Source of the DNA: a virus
DNA length: 64,000 nucleotides
Strand: one strand, 5' to 3'
Virus record (IMG/VR): IMGVR_UViG_3300042731_004976
Location: 1 to 64,000 of that record
Part shown: piece by piece, positions 7,762 through 16,200 of the stretch
How the letters are laid out: every line of letters starts with the position of its first letter
Numbering within the stretch: the stretch's first letter is position 1
Notes under the pieces: model-generated
Told to the model about the DNA's origin: nothing
Seen by the model: the letters and a program-made list of their open reading frames with translations, nothing else
Databases searched by the model: none
Made by a program: the position numbers and the translations under genes

Positions 7762-8505
7762 ATGCACTCCCAAGGAGGCGCAAGCATGGGACTAAAGTCT
7801 GGAGAGGATCCACGGCTAGTTCTTCCTCGTCACGCGGAACGCGGAGCTATCGAACTCACGTACACTTTGGAGGACATCGCCGCTGCTGCGGGGGTGAACT
7901 ACCAGTCCGTTCGAAAGGCGATCAGCACAGAGCGCCTAGACCCCTCCGACTTGCGTTCGATCTCCGGATACATCGCCACGGCATTGATTCGAAAGAGCAA
8001 GCCGGTATTGAGCGCCGAAGTTCATGGGATCCTTCCGGCACAGCAGCAGGCTTGGTGGCCCGATCGCTGGCCGAAGTTCCAGCTCTACCGCTGTTCCCAC
8101 CCAGGATGCTCGGAGATCTTGTTCGGCCCCGGAGTGTGTGCCGAGCATGGAGGCGATCGGCGTCCTCAGATTCGTTTCGATCCTGATTGGCACATTCAGA
8201 TTCTGCTGGAGAAGGACTACGTTCCCCTGCATCGTCTCATTGCGCAAACGCCCAAGGGATTCCACACGCATCATCGTGATGGCAACCCGTGGAACAACCG
8301 TTGGGAGAACGTGGAGGCTCTCCCTCCGAAGGAGCACGAGAAACGACACCTAGGAGGAATTCTCTCCGCAGAGGTACTTCCCGACCAACCTCCTCGCACG
8401 CCTTTGCGCTCCGAGGTCGGTGGCATGACTAAAGCAGAGCTACAGGCCATCAAGGATACGGCCTACCTCAAAGGGTTGGCGGACGGAAAGGCACGTTCCT
8501 CGTGA
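7762..8505 (+). CDS. HNH endonuclease with N-terminal HTH domain
   Basis: Residues about 30-70 form a helix-turn-helix (LEDIAAAAGVNYQSVRKAI). CSHPGCSEI...CAEH is a small zinc site. Residues about 155-200 are an HNH core (LHRLIAQTPKGFHTHHRDGN...NNRWENVEAL...EHEKRH). Free-standing HNH genes of this kind are usually phage homing or nicking endonucleases. ATG 7762 sits 7 bases after the ACGGACGAAGG motif. ATG 7756 is too close to it, and ATG 7786 has its own AAGGAGG and is a real alternative. Confidence 0.75.
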   Translation: MHSQGGASMGLKSGEDPRLVLPRHAERGAIELTYTLEDIAAAAGVNYQSVRKAISTERLDPSDLRSISGYIATALIRKSKPVLSAEVHGILPAQQQAWWPDRWPKFQLYRCSHPGCSEILFGPGVCAEHGGDRRPQIRFDPDWHIQILLEKDYVPLHRLIAQTPKGFHTHHRDGNPWNNRWENVEALPPKEHEKRHLGGILSAEVLPDQPPRTPLRSEVGGMTKAELQAIKDTAYLKGLADGKARSS

Positions 8506-8621
8506 TTCCCCCCATCCTCTTCAACGTGAGTTGGAAAGCAGTCCCCTGGGAACACAAGACTGCTATCTTTCGGGCCACTGTCGAAGCACATGTAGCTCTC
8601 AACAAGTTTCGCCTCGTGTAG
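8502..8621 (+). CDS. Possible small protein (39 aa)
   Basis: The GTG overlaps the HNH stop as GTGA. The peptide (VIPPILFNVSWKAVPWEHKT...) has normal protein-like composition and continues the overlap habit of this genome. Nothing else supports it. The stop falls in a CTCGTG-TAGTG-CACGAG hairpin (8613-8629). Confidence 0.4.
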   Translation: MIPPILFNVSWKAVPWEHKTAIFRATVEAHVALNKFRLV

Positions 8622-8661
8622 TGCACGAGAGATCAAATACAACGGACGAAGGAGCAAGCAA

Positions 8662-9600
8662 ATGCAATACGGATTCAAAGGTGACGTGAACTACACGGTA
8701 CGTCTTCGTGGCCACAAGGATAGTGGTTGGAAGGGTCGAGAAGACCTTCGAGGTACGGTGCGCTTCACGGGACCTCCACAGAAGCCCACCTACGTGAATT
8801 TCTCGAACCTCCCGTATCTGTTCGAACGGTTCGGTGCAGCAGTGACCCTGTTGGACATGAGCTTCGACCCTTCCGATATGAGCTTCTCGCTCACGCTGGC
8901 CTCTGGAGACGTCATTCACCTACAGCTTCATCGAAAAGACCAGCACCTCCTGGCGCGGGTGGAGGAGGGTCTGTTGGTAGGCAAGGTCACGGGAAAGTCC
9001 AAGTCGAAGCCCAAGAAGGGATTCACGAAGACCGCTGCTGATGTAGGGTCGGCAGCCAAGGCGGCTGCTGCCTACGTGATGGACATCCTCGGAAAGGGGA
9101 AGAAGAAGTTCCTCCCTTCGGGGGAAGAGTTGGCCTACCTCTCCGCTCTGGAGGGAGGAATCCTCCAATCGGACCTCGACTCGGATCGACGTGCGTGCCT
9201 CATGGCTGCGGGTCTCATCCGATGCGCCGTTCGAAATCCAGGAGCAGCTGTCGCTTTCACTCCTCTACCCGCGTGGATGCCCCAAGCTGCGTATGTGAAG
9301 GCTCAGCTCATCGGACTTCTCGCCACTACGGGTTTGGGACGCTTCGCTACCTTCACCGAATGCGCTTTTCGTCTGGATCGCCCAACGGACGGTCCTGAGG
9401 TGTACGAGTTCGTCCGGCTGTCCGAGCAATGGCGTGCTCCGCTTCACTCGTTCAACCTGGACGCAGTGCCCTCTGGTGTCCTGCCCTCGGTAAACGGGGG
9501 CGAGGCTGATTGGGGAACCGCTCTTCGATCTGCGCTCGATCAGAAGGACGCCGAGAACGGTCAAGGTCCCACACCGCTCGACATGAGCACCCTTCAGTAG
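8662..9600 (+). CDS. Hypothetical protein (312 aa)
   Basis: ATG is 9 bases after ACGGACGAAGG (8642-8652). Residues 1-110 are beta-rich (GDVNYTVRLRG...). A basic, Ala-rich linker follows (KSKSKPKKGFTKTAADVG). Residues about 140-310 form a helical globular domain. No catalytic motif is visible. It runs straight into the next gene (TAG, one base, GTG). Confidence 0.6.
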   Translation: MQYGFKGDVNYTVRLRGHKDSGWKGREDLRGTVRFTGPPQKPTYVNFSNLPYLFERFGAAVTLLDMSFDPSDMSFSLTLASGDVIHLQLHRKDQHLLARVEEGLLVGKVTGKSKSKPKKGFTKTAADVGSAAKAAAAYVMDILGKGKKKFLPSGEELAYLSALEGGILQSDLDSDRRACLMAAGLIRCAVRNPGAAVAFTPLPAWMPQAAYVKAQLIGLLATTGLGRFATFTECAFRLDRPTDGPEVYEFVRLSEQWRAPLHSFNLDAVPSGVLPSVNGGEADWGTALRSALDQKDAENGQGPTPLDMSTLQ

Positions 9601-9601
9601 G

Positions 9602-10003
9602 GTGGCTGAGCGCGAGTTCTCTCTTCGGGAGCTGGAGGCCCTAGCGTACCGGGCCGGGGTGGCGGGCATGCGGTTTGCGCATGCTTCCCCTTCCTTGGCT
9701 CGGGCGTATGGGCGTCTGGCGGAGGCTGCTGACGCCCTCCATGCCGTAGAGCTACGAGAACGGGGTCCTGAGGCTTCTTCAGAAGCCTCCGATGACGACC
9801 CCCCGGAAGACCTCGAACTCGGCTCAGGGGAGCCGTCAGAGGACAAGGACGGGGTTCCTGTTCCAGCGCACTTCAAGATACGTCCCAAGGGCGTGAAACG
9901 GACCTGCGGGGCGCCCGGGTGCGGCCTGCCTCAGTGGAAGAGCCCCGGAGGTTGGACTTGCGACAATGGCCATGGGGGTGCCCCGTCCCTGAAAGAGGAT
10001 TGA
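9602..10003 (+). CDS. Zinc-finger hypothetical protein (133 aa)
   Basis: GTG start one base after the upstream stop. The N-terminal 60 residues are helical and Ala/Arg-rich, followed by an acidic linker. The C terminus holds CGAPGCGLP...WTCDNGH, a short zinc knuckle. GC-rich codons (gcggag, gcgggc) stand out slightly from the neighbours. Function unknown. Confidence 0.55.
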   Translation: MAEREFSLRELEALAYRAGVAGMRFAHASPSLARAYGRLAEAADALHAVELRERGPEASSEASDDDPPEDLELGSGEPSEDKDGVPVPAHFKIRPKGVKRTCGAPGCGLPQWKSPGGWTCDNGHGGAPSLKED

Positions 10004-10007
10004 TAGG

Positions 10008-10397
10008 ATGTTCGATACAGTTTCCAACGACGGTCTACTCGTGGCTATCGAGTCCGAGCGCCTGCCTCCGTTGATGCGGACTCCCGAGGGGAAGGTGATC
10101 AGTCGGGAACCGGACGAGGAGAAGTTGGATGCATTGATCGAGGAGTGCGTTCGTCGCGGGATCTACCCAAAAGAGACTTGCCCTGGCAATCCCAACACCC
10201 TCCGTCAGATGGTTCGTGGATACGGCGCCCGGTGGTTCGAGTGGCGGACGGGGCACCTGAACTGCCCTGCCTGCTCCGCTGACCTTCGAGATCTAGAAGC
10301 AGGTCCTCCCTTCTTACGTCAGTGCGGGCGGGTCGAAAACGATCGAGTCGTGGCGTGGGAGTGCCCGGATTGCGGACACTCTTGGTCCGCCGGATAG
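10008..10397 (+). CDS. Zinc-ribbon hypothetical protein (129 aa)
   Basis: ATG follows GAGGATTGATAGG. A mostly helical first part is followed by a zinc ribbon (CPACSADL...WECPDCGHSW) at residues about 86-125. The pattern resembles ribbons of RNA polymerase-associated or nuclease proteins, but no partner can be named. Confidence 0.6.
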   Translation: MFDTVSNDGLLVAIESERLPPLMRTPEGKVISREPDEEKLDALIEECVRRGIYPKETCPGNPNTLRQMVRGYGARWFEWRTGHLNCPACSADLRDLEAGPPFLRQCGRVENDRVVAWECPDCGHSWSAG

Positions 10398-10432
10398 CCC
10401 AGACCCAGCCCATTTCGCAGGGATCCTCAGGG

Positions 10433-10461
10433 TTGAGCCCAGGCCGGCTATCGCGTAGAGT
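10433..10461 (+). promoter_or_regulatory. Sigma70-type promoter with a leader
   Basis: TTGAGC (10433-10438), 17-base spacer, TAGAGT (10456-10461). The leader of about 35 bases includes GGGG-TAAAACT-CCCC and GGGACGGAG before the ATG at 10504. Confidence 0.65.
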
Positions 10462-10503
10462 ACAGGGGTAAAACTCCCCATCCGGGACGGAGATCCGAAA
10501 GCC

Positions 10504-10962
10504 ATGCCCCAACTGACCGAAGAGATGAAGCGCCTCATGGGAATCGCGCCTGCCGGATTCGGCGGTCCTCCTGTTCTCTTTCAGAAGGGAGAGTTCTCCG
10601 AGGGAGGCAAGGCTCCTGTTCGAGAGGTCAAGGAGTTTTCCCCGTTCAAGCCCGAAGAGCCGGTCGAGCTGCACGAGGGGACGATGCGTCTCTTCAAGTC
10701 CGTCAAGGAGCAGATGGCGGCTCTGGAGCGTGCTAGCAAGCTCGTACAGCGCGTGAATGCCTCCATTCTCAGGGACCGCAAGTCGTCGAACGAGTCCCTC
10801 ATGAACGAGCGCTGTCGGGCGGAGATGTACCGACTCGACCAAGAGGTGGCTACGGCCATGGACTCCATTCGAGCTGCTCAGGAAGCTCTGGAGAGCATCC
10901 AGAAGGAGCAGAAGGTCGCGTCCCGTATGGCTCGGGAAGCCCGTCGGCAAGGTCGTCGCTAG
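10504..10962 (+). CDS. Helical/coiled-coil hypothetical protein (152 aa)
   Basis: The N terminus is loosely structured with FGGPPVLF, and residues 60-150 are strongly helical and charged (MAALERASKLVQRVNASIL...), ending in a basic tail (RMAREARRQGRR). It is the only gene between its promoter and the palindrome that starts right after its TAG, so it may be a single-gene transcript. Confidence 0.6.
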   Translation: MPQLTEEMKRLMGIAPAGFGGPPVLFQKGEFSEGGKAPVREVKEFSPFKPEEPVELHEGTMRLFKSVKEQMAALERASKLVQRVNASILRDRKSSNESLMNERCRAEMYRLDQEVATAMDSIRAAQEALESIQKEQKVASRMAREARRQGRR

Positions 10963-10986
10963 ACCCGATGCGTCCATATGGACGCA
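10963..10986 (+). repeat. 24-bp palindromic element, copy 1
   Basis: It starts at the base after a TAG stop. ACCCGA is followed by the 18-bp palindrome TGCGTCCAT/ATGGACGCA (10969-10986). The same 24 bases occur at 56337-56360. A leaderless promoter begins 4 bases downstream. It could be a protein-binding site or a hairpin acting on the preceding mRNA's 3' end. Confidence 0.8.
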
Positions 10987-10989
10987 CTC

Positions 10990-11018
10990 TTGACCATCCT
11001 GCGGCTATCGCATAGCAT
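10990..11018 (+). promoter_or_regulatory. Sigma70-type promoter, leaderless type
   Basis: TTGACC (10990-10995), 17-base spacer, TAGCAT (11013-11018). The GTG start at 11025 is only 6 bases past the -10. Confidence 0.7.
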
Positions 11019-11024
11019 GCCGAA

Positions 11025-11405
11025 GTGTCTGGTTCCTTCGGCGCTCCCGCGTCGTACGTCTACTACGAATCGAGGGAGGCGTTGCCCTCCTGCGCATTCT
11101 GCGAGGGGGAGGGTCAGATCGACGGGCCGTTTCCCCTTCCATGTCCGAAGTGCTTCGGGGGTAAGAAAGACATCGAAGCGCTTCGGATGTACCGAGGTCG
11201 GGGCGTGGTGCGCCGTATGGGCTTGATAGGGGAAGCGAATATTCCGGACGACGTCGAGGTTCTAGAGGAGCAGATCCAAGTCCGAGAGAAGCTCAAGTCT
11301 CAGATGGTGGGCTGGCTCTATCCTTCCGTGTTGACGGACGAGATCGCGAGACTTCGCGAGCGTAGGTTTCGCCTGTTGGAGCAGGCGCGCTTCCGCTCCT
11401 CTTGA
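11025..11405 (+). CDS. DnaJ-type zinc-finger protein (126 aa)
   Basis: GTG start in leaderless position. Residues about 23-45 read CAFCEGEGQ...CPKCFGG, the CxxCxGxG pattern of DnaJ-like zinc fingers. A long charged helix follows (DDVEVLEEQIQVREKLKSQ). No J domain is present, so it is not a full co-chaperone. It might bind proteins or RNA. Confidence 0.6.
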   Translation: MSGSFGAPASYVYYESREALPSCAFCEGEGQIDGPFPLPCPKCFGGKKDIEALRMYRGRGVVRRMGLIGEANIPDDVEVLEEQIQVREKLKSQMVGWLYPSVLTDEIARLRERRFRLLEQARFRSS

Positions 11406-11443
11406 TCGTCTCTGTTCGGAGTCTCTCGGAAATACACAGGGTC

Positions 11444-11472
11444 TTGACAATCCCTATTCAATAGGGTATGGT
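11444..11472 (+). promoter_or_regulatory. Sigma70-type promoter, leaderless type, with dyad
   Basis: TTGACA (11444-11449), 17-base spacer, TATGGT (11467-11472), one of the best matches in the window. The spacer is filled by the perfect dyad CCCTATT-C-AATAGGG (11452-11466), a likely operator. ATG is 8 bases after the -10. Confidence 0.8.
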
Positions 11473-11480
11473 GTAGGGCA

Positions 11481-11777
11481 ATGGAACGCAAAGAAATGCA
11501 GTCGTTTGTCGGCAAGGTTTTGGTGGATGCCTTCAAAGAGGCCAACGTCGTCATGGACGTGGATCACTCCCGGAGGTTGATCCGCGTGCTTCTTCGTGCG
11601 GCGGCTCGCTTGAGCATTGCGTACGGTGTACCGCTTCCTGCACTCGTCGCCGCAGCTACTGCGGAAGCGATGAAAGAGGGGCACACGCAGAACCCGGCGA
11701 TCGTTCCCACACCTGTGCTTCCCAACGAGCCTCATCTGCATCTCGTTCCTGAGAAGGATCCCGACGAGTTGAACTGA
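11481..11777 (+). CDS. Hypothetical protein (98 aa)
   Basis: Leaderless ATG. The first 65 residues are helical (MQSFVGKVLVDAFKEANVVM, then RLIRVLLRAAARLS) and resemble a small helical domain. The C terminus is Pro-rich and loose. It lies 9 bases before the giant phosphatase-fusion gene, so the two are probably co-transcribed. Confidence 0.6.
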   Translation: MERKEMQSFVGKVLVDAFKEANVVMDVDHSRRLIRVLLRAAARLSIAYGVPLPALVAAATAEAMKEGHTQNPAIVPTPVLPNEPHLHLVPEKDPDELN

Positions 11778-11786
11778 GGGGGCGCC

Positions 11787-14783
11787 TTGGCGGGTAAGAT
11801 CCAAATGAGCTTCGAGGCGTTCAAGAACGCACCGAAGCTCTCTAGCGACAAGCCGGAACCATTCGCGTTCAAATCGAAGCCTCCCTTCAAACCTCTTTGG
11901 GAAGTGCAGAAGGCGGACGGTACGGTCCTTTGGACGTTCGCCTCTCAAGCGGAGGCTACGGCCAAGGCGCAGACGATCATGAACTCGTCCGGAGAATACG
12001 TCATGGTCGTTGCTCAACAGGCTACAACCAAGAAACAGACCCCTGTTGAACAAGAGGCGGCTGTTGGAGAGGTGCTCGCAAACGCACTCGAATGGAAAGA
12101 CATCGAGGCCAAAGCGAGCGAGGACTCCGAGCTGGACGCTGACGACAACTTCTCAGAGCTAGCAAAGGGTCTCCTGTCCGACGAGGAGGACTTCGGCGAA
12201 GACACGCCCGAACTCGTTGAGTCGCAGGACCCGGAGGCGGAGCAGATCGCGTTAGCTGCCTTGCAGAAAGAAGAGGAGGAAGCCGAGAGCGACGTCGATG
12301 AAGCGATTCAGACATTGAACAGCCTGACCGCCGACGATGACGATGAGGAAGAAGAATCGAGTGACGTCGATCCCTTCTCTAAAGACGACGCAGATGCGTA
12401 TCCCGAACCAGATCCTCCCGTTCTCTACATGGAGGAGTCCGTAACTTACTGGAGCGTCAAGACTTACTACGAAGGCGCCCTAACGATTTGCTCTGTCTAC
12501 TTTGCGGAGGGTTTGGAGGGAGAGCCGCTTTTCGATCTCGTGAAGCCGTTCGGCTTCGTTGCGCGAGAGCATCCGGTAGCCGAGGATCCTCCGTTCACCG
12601 TGCAGCTAGATGGTATCTATCCGAAAGCCGGGCAGTGCCTCGCTCAAATCTTGGATGCAGAGGAAGGAGGGCTCCTCGTACATCTCGATTCCCTGCTGGT
12701 AGGCGACTTCGAGCTTTGGAAGCAGGATCACGTTCTGGATCTCGATGCTGGCACCGCGTCGGTCTCGCTTACGTTCAACTTGCCCGATAGCTGGTCCTGC
12801 GAAACCGCGGAGGCGGCGGCCAAGTCCCTGTCCTGGATGCCCGAGGGTACGCAGGTATCGATCGAGTCAGAACCTCTCAACAACTCCGAGTCACATCGTC
12901 TCGTCGTTCTGTTGCCTGACTTGGAGACAGGTGTTGCTCCAACGATCACGAGTTCGTTGAAAGGGTTTGCTGCACAACTCAAGAAAGGGAAAGTCAAGTA
13001 CCTCGCCGACGAGTGGAAGAAAAAGGCATTCTCCTCTGTCTCCTTTCCCGGATCGATTCTTTCGGCCGTCATGTCGGGAACGCCGTTGAAGGACGCGCTA
13101 CCTGTACAGGTCTCACTCAAACAACTGAACGATGAGCTGGTTTCGTTGGGATTGCCTCAGCTCCAAGAGGACGGGCAGCTGATCATTGGTGGGGAGACCT
13201 ACACGGTCGTTCCGACTGGAGCGAACCATCAGGTCTTTGCGAAGCCTGCCGGGGAGCCCCTCGCGTACATAGCCGGAGTCGACTACTCCCACAGTCCTGG
13301 CACGGGGACTACGACACAGATCCACGTTCAGGTGTCGGCACCAGGGCTGCTCCCGGCTTTCATGCAGCGCATCCACGCTGACTGGGGTACCGAGGTAATA
13401 GCCGCGGACGCTGAAACGGGAACCAACCATATCAACATAGAGGTAGTCGGGCTCTGGCACGAGCACGAAATCAAGGCGAAGCTGAATCGGTGGGTTTCGG
13501 AGATCCTAGACGAGGTTGATTCCGTAGGGTCCTCGGCTTCGGCCTTAGTACACGATCAAGTCCTCAAAGACATGATCGAGGCTCGGAAGCAAGCACTTCA
13601 GACCATGCTCCTTCCCAAGGGCGTGATGACCAAGTCGTTACTTCTCTCTGAGAAACCAGCCGAGGTCGTTACCAAGTCCAAGAAGAAGTCGGGAGATACC
13701 GTGGCGGAGATCGATATCGCTCCGGCTACGCCCGCGGAGAGTATCGATTTCGAGCTAGAGCTAGCCAAAAAGCCCTCGCCCAAAGAGATCGAGTCTGGGT
13801 TGAAGAAAGCCCTAGGCGAATACGTGTCCGAGGACACGGAGTACTTCAACAAGAAGCTATACGACGCTCTCGGGTTGGCTCCTGGAGGCGAGAACCTGAA
13901 GCACGAGCCTCTTGCAACGGTACGCCTCCATCTCCTACCGACCCCAACGGAGTCCTCCGACTTGGTGTTCTCTTTGGGCTCGGGTCCGAACTCCGACGAG
14001 GACGACGAGCACCCTAGGACGATCGTAGTCGGTGACTTGCATGGGTGTATCGATGAGCTGTACGAGCTGTTGAACGACGTCGGATTCAACCCTGGAATGG
14101 ATCGTCTCATCAGCGTGGGCGACGTCCTAGATCGCGGCCCGAACCCTATCGGCGTTCTGCGCCTCTTCCAAGGACTGGGAGCAGAAGTCGTTCGAGGCAA
14201 CCACGAGGATAAGTACCTCCGCTACTGGAAGCACCTAAAGAAACCAAAGAAGTACCCCAAACCCCACATGACCGCTCGCCACATGGCGATGTTCAAGCAA
14301 CTCACGTTCGAGGACTTCGAGTTCATGGAAACGTGGCCTACGATGATCGACCTCGGCAAGTTCGATCACGTGCACGGGCGCTTCGTTGTTGTTCACGCGG
14401 GGATGGAGCCCGCGTTGCCCGTCAAGGACCAGAACCCGAAACACCTCATGAATACGCGCTGGGTTGACTCCGCAGGTCACTTCCTTGCATGCGAACCAGG
14501 CACGCTCGAAAAGCCCGAAGGAGGAATTCGCTGGACTGCGAAATGGCTTCGAAAGGAGAACGTGATCTACGGACACTCCGTGCGTAGTCTCGAAGATGTC
14601 GTCATCGAGCAAGTCCAGATGAAATCCAAGAGCAACGCCGATGTTTGTGGAACTACGTACGGTCTCGACACCGGCTGCGTCTACGGCGGTAGGCTGTCTG
14701 CTCTCATCCTTCCGGACATGAAAGTGGTCCAAGTACAAGCGCAGAAGCAGTACGTTGCTCCGATCCTGGACCTCGCGGGTTGA
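11787..14783 (+). CDS. 998-aa protein with C-terminal calcineurin-like Ser/Thr phosphatase domain
   Basis: Residues about 744-998 carry the phosphoesterase signatures: GDLHGC, GDVLDRGPN, RGNHED, VVVHAG and YGHS, followed by LDTGCVYGG. This matches the PPP/lambda-phosphatase family, two-metal enzymes that remove phosphate from Ser/Thr/Tyr or act on Ap4A. Free lambda-type phosphatases have about 220 residues. Here 740 extra residues precede it: an N-terminal region, an acidic low-complexity stretch (about 110-215), repeated beta-rich domains (about 215-600), and a Lys-rich linker near 630. The TTG start follows GAGGGGG; ATG 11805 is an alternative. The substrate is unknown. Confidence 0.75.
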   Translation: MAGKIQMSFEAFKNAPKLSSDKPEPFAFKSKPPFKPLWEVQKADGTVLWTFASQAEATAKAQTIMNSSGEYVMVVAQQATTKKQTPVEQEAAVGEVLANALEWKDIEAKASEDSELDADDNFSELAKGLLSDEEDFGEDTPELVESQDPEAEQIALAALQKEEEEAESDVDEAIQTLNSLTADDDDEEEESSDVDPFSKDDADAYPEPDPPVLYMEESVTYWSVKTYYEGALTICSVYFAEGLEGEPLFDLVKPFGFVAREHPVAEDPPFTVQLDGIYPKAGQCLAQILDAEEGGLLVHLDSLLVGDFELWKQDHVLDLDAGTASVSLTFNLPDSWSCETAEAAAKSLSWMPEGTQVSIESEPLNNSESHRLVVLLPDLETGVAPTITSSLKGFAAQLKKGKVKYLADEWKKKAFSSVSFPGSILSAVMSGTPLKDALPVQVSLKQLNDELVSLGLPQLQEDGQLIIGGETYTVVPTGANHQVFAKPAGEPLAYIAGVDYSHSPGTGTTTQIHVQVSAPGLLPAFMQRIHADWGTEVIAADAETGTNHINIEVVGLWHEHEIKAKLNRWVSEILDEVDSVGSSASALVHDQVLKDMIEARKQALQTMLLPKGVMTKSLLLSEKPAEVVTKSKKKSGDTVAEIDIAPATPAESIDFELELAKKPSPKEIESGLKKALGEYVSEDTEYFNKKLYDALGLAPGGENLKHEPLATVRLHLLPTPTESSDLVFSLGSGPNSDEDDEHPRTIVVGDLHGCIDELYELLNDVGFNPGMDRLISVGDVLDRGPNPIGVLRLFQGLGAEVVRGNHEDKYLRYWKHLKKPKKYPKPHMTARHMAMFKQLTFEDFEFMETWPTMIDLGKFDHVHGRFVVVHAGMEPALPVKDQNPKHLMNTRWVDSAGHFLACEPGTLEKPEGGIRWTAKWLRKENVIYGHSVRSLEDVVIEQVQMKSKSNADVCGTTYGLDTGCVYGGRLSALILPDMKVVQVQAQKQYVAPILDLAG

Positions 14784-14808
14784 CTATCGCAACCCCATAC
14801 GATAAAGT
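14780..14808 (+). promoter_or_regulatory. Sigma70-type promoter, leaderless type
   Basis: TTGACT (14780-14785), 17-base spacer, TAAAGT (14803-14808). The TGA of the phosphatase gene is part of the -35. ATG is 9 bases after the -10. Confidence 0.7.
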
Positions 14809-14817
14809 TCGATCTCT

Positions 14818-15114
14818 ATGATTCGTCTCCCTCTCCTTCCTGGAGACCTCGTTGTTCTCGAAGCAGCTCTCTGCGCATACGTCGAGAAGGCGCCGGACAG
14901 GCTGCGTGGTCAAGGCGAGCGCTTGCTAGAGCACGTACGCTCACAGAAGGAAACGGAATCTCCTGTCCTAGGCAACGTGGACTATTCGGCATTGGAAGCT
15001 CGTATGCTGGCGCGTGTCCTGGCTGGGGCTTTGGCCTCTCACCAAGAGGCTATGCAGAGCGAAAGCCCGACCGGACGCCTTCCGAAGGAAGCAGGCGCAC
15101 GTGGACGAGAATAA
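14818..15114 (+). CDS. Helical hypothetical protein (98 aa)
   Basis: Leaderless ATG. Almost entirely helical (GDLVVLEAALCAYVEKAPDR; SALEARMLARVLAGALASH), with a disordered tail. It overlaps the next start by 14 bases. Function unknown. Confidence 0.55.
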   Translation: MIRLPLLPGDLVVLEAALCAYVEKAPDRLRGQGERLLEHVRSQKETESPVLGNVDYSALEARMLARVLAGALASHQEAMQSESPTGRLPKEAGARGRE

Positions 15115-15370
15115 GCTCCGGATCCTTCGGAAGGTCGGGTACCGCTTCCCGCCCACCTGTGGCCGCTGCAAGCACGGGATCTTTCCTCAAAACCAGTGGG
15201 GGACCTGCGGAATCCACAAGTACGAGCACCAGAAGCATACCGGCCCGGCCAGGGCTCTGAGCATCCACATGCTTGGGAGCTGTCCTCAGTTCGAGTCCCA
15301 GGGCGTATCCCTGGGGGCTTACCAGGAGTTCCTCCAGGAGGGGATCAAAAAAGATCCGATCTCCTCTTGA
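15101..15370 (+). CDS. Zinc-binding hypothetical protein (89 aa)
   Basis: The GTG at 15101 is preceded by CGAAGGAAG and gives a compact protein. CGRCKHG, CGIHKYEH and a later CPQF could form one treble-clef-like zinc site. Its TGA lies inside the -35 of the next promoter. Confidence 0.55.
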   Translation: MDENKLRILRKVGYRFPPTCGRCKHGIFPQNQWGTCGIHKYEHQKHTGPARALSIHMLGSCPQFESQGVSLGAYQEFLQEGIKKDPISS

Positions 15371-15395
15371 CCATGCCGTTCTTATGCGATAAGGT
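15367..15395 (+). promoter_or_regulatory. Sigma70-type promoter, leaderless type
   Basis: TTGACC (15367-15372), 17-base spacer, TAAGGT (15390-15395). The upstream TGA is within the -35. ATG 15402 is 6 bases after the -10. Confidence 0.7.
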
Positions 15396-15401
15396 CTAGG
15401 T

Positions 15402-15629
15402 ATGGCATTCAGAGATGGTACTCACCTCAAGTTCTCCGATCACGCCGCTTCGGCGCAGATCGTCGCTCTTTTGGAAGAGGGTCCTCGAACGGCGCGCACT
15501 GTTGCTCAGGCATGCGGTATCCACAGCGGCTATGCCCTGTCCTTGCTTCTTCTGGCAGCTTCCGAGGGCGTTGCTTGTCCTAGGCGCTCTTCAACGGGGT
15601 CCCTCTGCTTCCGTTTGAGGGCGTCGTGA
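15402..15629 (+). CDS. Small winged-helix-like protein (75 aa)
   Basis: Leaderless ATG. The sequence (IVALLEEGPRTARTVAQACG, then a second helix and a short beta wing) matches the layout of a winged helix-turn-helix DNA-binding domain with nothing else attached. It could be a transcription regulator of the phage. The assignment rests on pattern only. Confidence 0.55.
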   Translation: MAFRDGTHLKFSDHAASAQIVALLEEGPRTARTVAQACGIHSGYALSLLLLAASEGVACPRRSSTGSLCFRLRAS

Positions 15630-15751
15630 AGAGGATTGTGCGTCGAATACGTGTCGACGACACGCTCAACGAACGGTCCGCACACCGAAAAGTGTCTACG
15701 GTCTGGATGGATCTCTTACGACAAGGCGTTTTCCGATGCCTAAGTACCTGA
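15626..15751 (+). CDS. Possible small basic protein (41 aa)
   Basis: GTGA overlap with the previous stop and a 16-base overlap with the next start. The composition is basic at the N terminus (VKRIVRRIRVDD) and protein-like. Supported only by position and composition. Confidence 0.4.
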   Translation: MKRIVRRIRVDDTLNERSAHRKVSTVWMDLLRQGVFRCLST

Positions 15752-16200
15752 TCTACGACAAGGCCCAGCAGCTGTACGTCGGCGGGGTTCAAGCCTCGCG
15801 CAGAGTCGCTGAAGAGGTCTCGAAAGAGTTCGGAACCTCCACGTGTGTGGAGACTGCGACCCAAGCTCGCGGTTCGTTCAACAACGACGAGAACGAACTG
15901 TTCTGGATGAACCACACGCAATTCGGCGTGAAGTACAAGTGCAAGGTTTGCTTGAAGGAGCACCTCGGTCGTAGCTACAAGCACGGGCACTGGCCCCGCT
16001 GTCCCCTCGCGGAAGAGCAGAGCAGCAGCCCTCCGGTAGCCAAGCCCATGCCTCTGCGTTCCGCACGGGAGCGTGTAGCTCCCGCCCAGGAGTCTCTGAC
16101 GGACCAGATGCGCCGGGTGCTCTCATGGGCGAACCGCAGCGGTCTCTACGACGCCGCAGACTGGATTCACACCCGATGGAGCGAAGCCGGTGGTCGCTAA
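15736..16200 (+). CDS. Zinc-finger hypothetical protein (154 aa)
   Basis: Residues 1-50 are a small alpha/beta unit. CKVCLKEHL...HGHWPRCPL near residues 74-95 is a probable zinc finger (C2HC). A Pro/Ser linker follows, then a helical C terminus (DQMRRVLSWANRSGLYDAAD). The end overlaps the next gene by 11 bases. Confidence 0.55.
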   Translation: MPKYLIYDKAQQLYVGGVQASRRVAEEVSKEFGTSTCVETATQARGSFNNDENELFWMNHTQFGVKYKCKVCLKEHLGRSYKHGHWPRCPLAEEQSSSPPVAKPMPLRSARERVAPAQESLTDQMRRVLSWANRSGLYDAADWIHTRWSEAGGR

